Assembly: GCA_023664865.1 (NCBI GenBank)
Contig: JAMPEU010000002.1
Location: forward strand, 62,001 to 126,000
Direction: 5' to 3'
Length of the DNA: 64,000 nt
DNA from: Butyrivibrio sp.
GTDB lineage: Bacteria > Bacillota > Clostridia > Lachnospirales > Lachnospiraceae
A program made the translations under genes and the position numbers. The notes under the pieces were generated by a model. That model saw only the letters and a list, made by a program, of their open reading frames with translations, made no database searches and was not told the origin of the DNA. This document shows, piece by piece, positions 62,469 through 64,000 of the stretch (the first letter of the stretch is position 1; each line of letters begins with the position of its first letter).

Positions 62469-62648
62469 TTGACAAACATTTAATTTTATGTAAAATATTT
62501 TATAGTTAATCGTCGGCATGAAGCCGGCTTAGGAATGTAGAAACATTCTAACTGATACTGAAAAGTAAAATAAATTCCATAAAATTTTATCATGTATATC
62601 ACGAAGGTATACGTTTTCTCAGAAGAGAAGCCGTATACCTTTTTATTT
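62469..62648 (+). promoter_or_regulatory. Promoter and riboswitch-like leader of the ECF transporter gene
   Basis: TTGACA (62469-62474) and TAAAAT (62491-62496) form a promoter. The leader then has hairpin GTCGGC/GCCGGC (62512-62528), hairpin GAATGT/ACATTC with loop AGAA (62533-62548) and a single-stranded stretch containing TAACTGATACTG. Last comes a terminator hairpin AAGGTATACG/CGTATACCTT with TTTTATTT (62604-62648), 79 bases before the start. Aptamer-then-terminator order ahead of a vitamin-type transporter is typical of riboswitch control. I could not match it to TPP, FMN, preQ1, THF or cobalamin classes. Confidence 0.6.
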
Positions 62649-62726
62649 ATGGCAATAAATCCTCGCAAAATATGGATTCTATTGTCTGCTGCCCATTAAT
62701 ATCAAATGAAAGGAGAACTTAATCAA

Positions 62727-63311
62727 ATGAACGAAAATCTTAGAAAAACCACCAAAAATCTAACTTTATCCGCAATGTTTTTTGCCTTAGGTCTGGTCTT
62801 GCCATTTTTAACCGGGCAAATCCCGCAGATTGGCAGTATGCTGCTGCCTATGCACATTCCGGTATTCTTATGCGGTCTTATCTGCGGCTGGAAATATGGC
62901 GCAGTCGTCGGATTTATGCTGCCGCTTATGCGCTCCATGCTATTCGGAATGCCTAAGCTTTTTCCGTCCGCATGTTCCATGGCGTTTGAACTTGCAACCT
63001 ATGGTCTGATAGCAGGGCTTATCTATGGATTGTCCCGCTGGCAGTGCATACGTGCACTCTACCGCGCAATGATTGGCGCGATGATAGCAGGACGTGTCGT
63101 TTGGGGTATCGTGCAGATTATTCTGCTTGGCATATCCGGCGGAAGCTTTACATGGCAGATGTTTATGGCTGGCGCATTTCTTAACGCCATACCGGGCATC
63201 ATAGTGCAGCTAATTCTAATTCCTACTATCATGGTAGCTCTGAACCGCACGGGACTGGTACGGTTCAGGCGTACAAACGGCGCTAATGTTCCGACAACTA
63301 CCGAAGGCTAA
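62727..63311 (+). CDS. ECF transporter S component (vitamin or cofactor-type uptake)
   Basis: This protein of 194 residues has about six membrane helices and the S-component pattern: LTLSAMFFALGLVLPF at the start (helix 1 with the AxxxA-like face), MHIPVFLCGLICGWKYGAVVGFMLPL, and an amphipathic C-terminus. S components bind a specific vitamin or ion and share an energising EcfAA'T module, which is not encoded here. I choose ATG 62727 because AAAGGAG lies about 11 bases upstream and inside the longer frame at 62706. The leader resembles a riboswitch, so uptake is probably controlled by the transported cofactor. The substrate is not assignable from sequence. Confidence 0.85.
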   Translation: MNENLRKTTKNLTLSAMFFALGLVLPFLTGQIPQIGSMLLPMHIPVFLCGLICGWKYGAVVGFMLPLMRSMLFGMPKLFPSACSMAFELATYGLIAGLIYGLSRWQCIRALYRAMIGAMIAGRVVWGIVQIILLGISGGSFTWQMFMAGAFLNAIPGIIVQLILIPTIMVALNRTGLVRFRRTNGANVPTTTEG

Positions 63312-64000
63312 CTTTTAGATTTAAAGATTTCCTCATATATTTCTTTATCGTAATCTTTAAAAACATTAAAGATAACCCGCTCTATACATTTTGCGCTGTC
63401 ATTTTCTAAGAAACGTATAACCGTATCCGTCGCTATCTTAGCTGCTTTCTCATTTGGGAAATGAAATTCTCCCGTGGAAATGCAGCAGAATGCGACGGAT
63501 TTAATTTTATTTTCGGCACAGCACCTTAATACACTTTCATAACAATTCCGCAAATCCTGACAAAGCGAGTCATTCAGCCCGCCATATACAATCGGTCCTA
63601 CCGTATGAATAACATATTCGCATGGCAGGTTATATCCTTGGGTTAAAGTGGCTGTTCCAACCGGCTCTTCATACTCTCCGCCGTACTGTATACGCCTTTT
63701 GTTCATGATATGGCTGCACTCTTCCCGAAGCTGTATTCCCGCCGCGCTGTGTATCGCATTGTCAATACATCTGTGGCACGGCACGAAACACCCCAGCATC
63801 TGTGAATTAGCCGCATTAACAATTGCACCTATGGCAAGCCTTGTGATATCTCCCTGCCATAAAGACATTCTGTCTGCGCCGGGAAAAATGCTTCCGTACT
63901 GCTCTTTTACCGTAGGAATGTCAGCTATCTCGATAACGCCTTTTTCTTTAAGCTCCCATTTAAGATAATCGTCCTGAAGGCTTATGAGTTCTTCCGGTGC
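63308..64000 (-). CDS. Zinc-type macrodomain protein-ADP-ribose hydrolase, 5' end cut by window edge
   Basis: The frame remains open to base 64000, so the gene starts beyond the window; about 230 residues are visible. The N-terminal helical part (PEELISLQDDYLKWELKEKG) leads into a macrodomain: WQGDITRLAIGAIVNAANSQ, then GCFVPCHRCIDNAIHSAAG and HTVGPIVYGG. The Cys-x4-C-x-x-C/His pattern next to the ADP-ribose loop is that of zinc-containing macrodomains (SpyMacroD type), which reverse protein mono-ADP-ribosylation. These often accompany a sirtuin and lipoate genes; none is in this window. It converges on the ECF gene with a 4-base overlap of stop codons. Confidence 0.85.
   Translation of the reverse strand, partial: APEELISLQDDYLKWELKEKGVIEIADIPTVKEQYGSIFPGADRMSLWQGDITRLAIGAIVNAANSQMLGCFVPCHRCIDNAIHSAAGIQLREECSHIMNKRRIQYGGEYEEPVGTATLTQGYNLPCEYVIHTVGPIVYGGLNDSLCQDLRNCYESVLRCCAENKIKSVAFCCISTGEFHFPNEKAAKIATDTVIRFLENDSAKCIERVIFNVFKDYDKEIYEEIFKSKS

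Overview
The window looks like chromosome from a gut-type Clostridia, most probably a Lachnospiraceae. The evidence is a moderately low GC content, strong AGGAGG-type ribosome sites, a CIRCE-controlled clpB, small Clostridia families (DUF3842, DUF4250, DUF975), two Rpn-type nucleases and a dense set of glycosidases aimed at plant cell wall. Most genes are on the minus strand. No rRNA, tRNA, CRISPR array or intact insertion sequence was seen.

Region 1 (1-22.9 kb) is carbohydrate utilisation. A divergent AraC regulator (5804) faces a YteP/YtcP/YtcQ-like sugar importer (5483-1743), followed by a GH105 unsaturated rhamnogalacturonyl hydrolase and a GH112 phosphorylase cut by the window edge. Together these suggest uptake and intracellular breakdown of rhamnogalacturonan-I oligosaccharides. 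Next come an Rpn nuclease and a GH120 beta-xylosidase with its own strong promoter. A minus-strand run follows in the order GH28, GH115, LytTR response regulator, short GHKL kinase and two ABC exporter half-transporters. Beyond it are a CE4 deacetylase, a GH13 alpha-glucosidase and its divergent AraC regulator.

Region 2 (22.9-33.2 kb) holds an OmpR/HisKA two-component system with a DUF975 membrane protein and a PBECR4-like protein. An AT-rich accessory island follows, with a frameshifted BcgI-like restriction-modification pair, a RelBE-type toxin-antitoxin pair with a clear palindromic operator, a RACo-like corrinoid-reactivation protein and DUF4250.

Region 3 (33.2-48.8 kb) is mostly housekeeping and signalling: S66 LD-carboxypeptidase, chemotaxis receptor, ClpB, a zinc-ribbon membrane protein with a divergent XRE regulator, a second Rpn, RecQ, an HD-GYP protein, a SAM methyltransferase and a FapA-like protein.

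Region 4 (48.8-64 kb) starts with an HTH-ImmA/IrrE protein divergent from a large SF1 helicase with a C-terminal nuclease-like domain, a possible defence locus. It continues with PepF, Fic, DegV, an EAL protein, DUF2339, SCP2-like, DUF3842, an ECF transporter S component behind a riboswitch-like leader, and a zinc-type macrodomain protein cut by the right edge.

The most unusual signal is non-coding. Three copies of a long near-perfect palindrome (19233-19415, 61247-61404, 62310-62444) share a conserved core, while their outer arms differ between copies yet remain self-complementary within each copy. A fourth long hairpin (33126-33206) abuts a stop codon in the same way. Other signals are a 20-bp inverted operator pair in front of the importer, a lone CIRCE half-site after recQ, a 36-bp duplicated ribosome-site/start region in an ABC gene, and a structured RNA candidate at 26660-26780.
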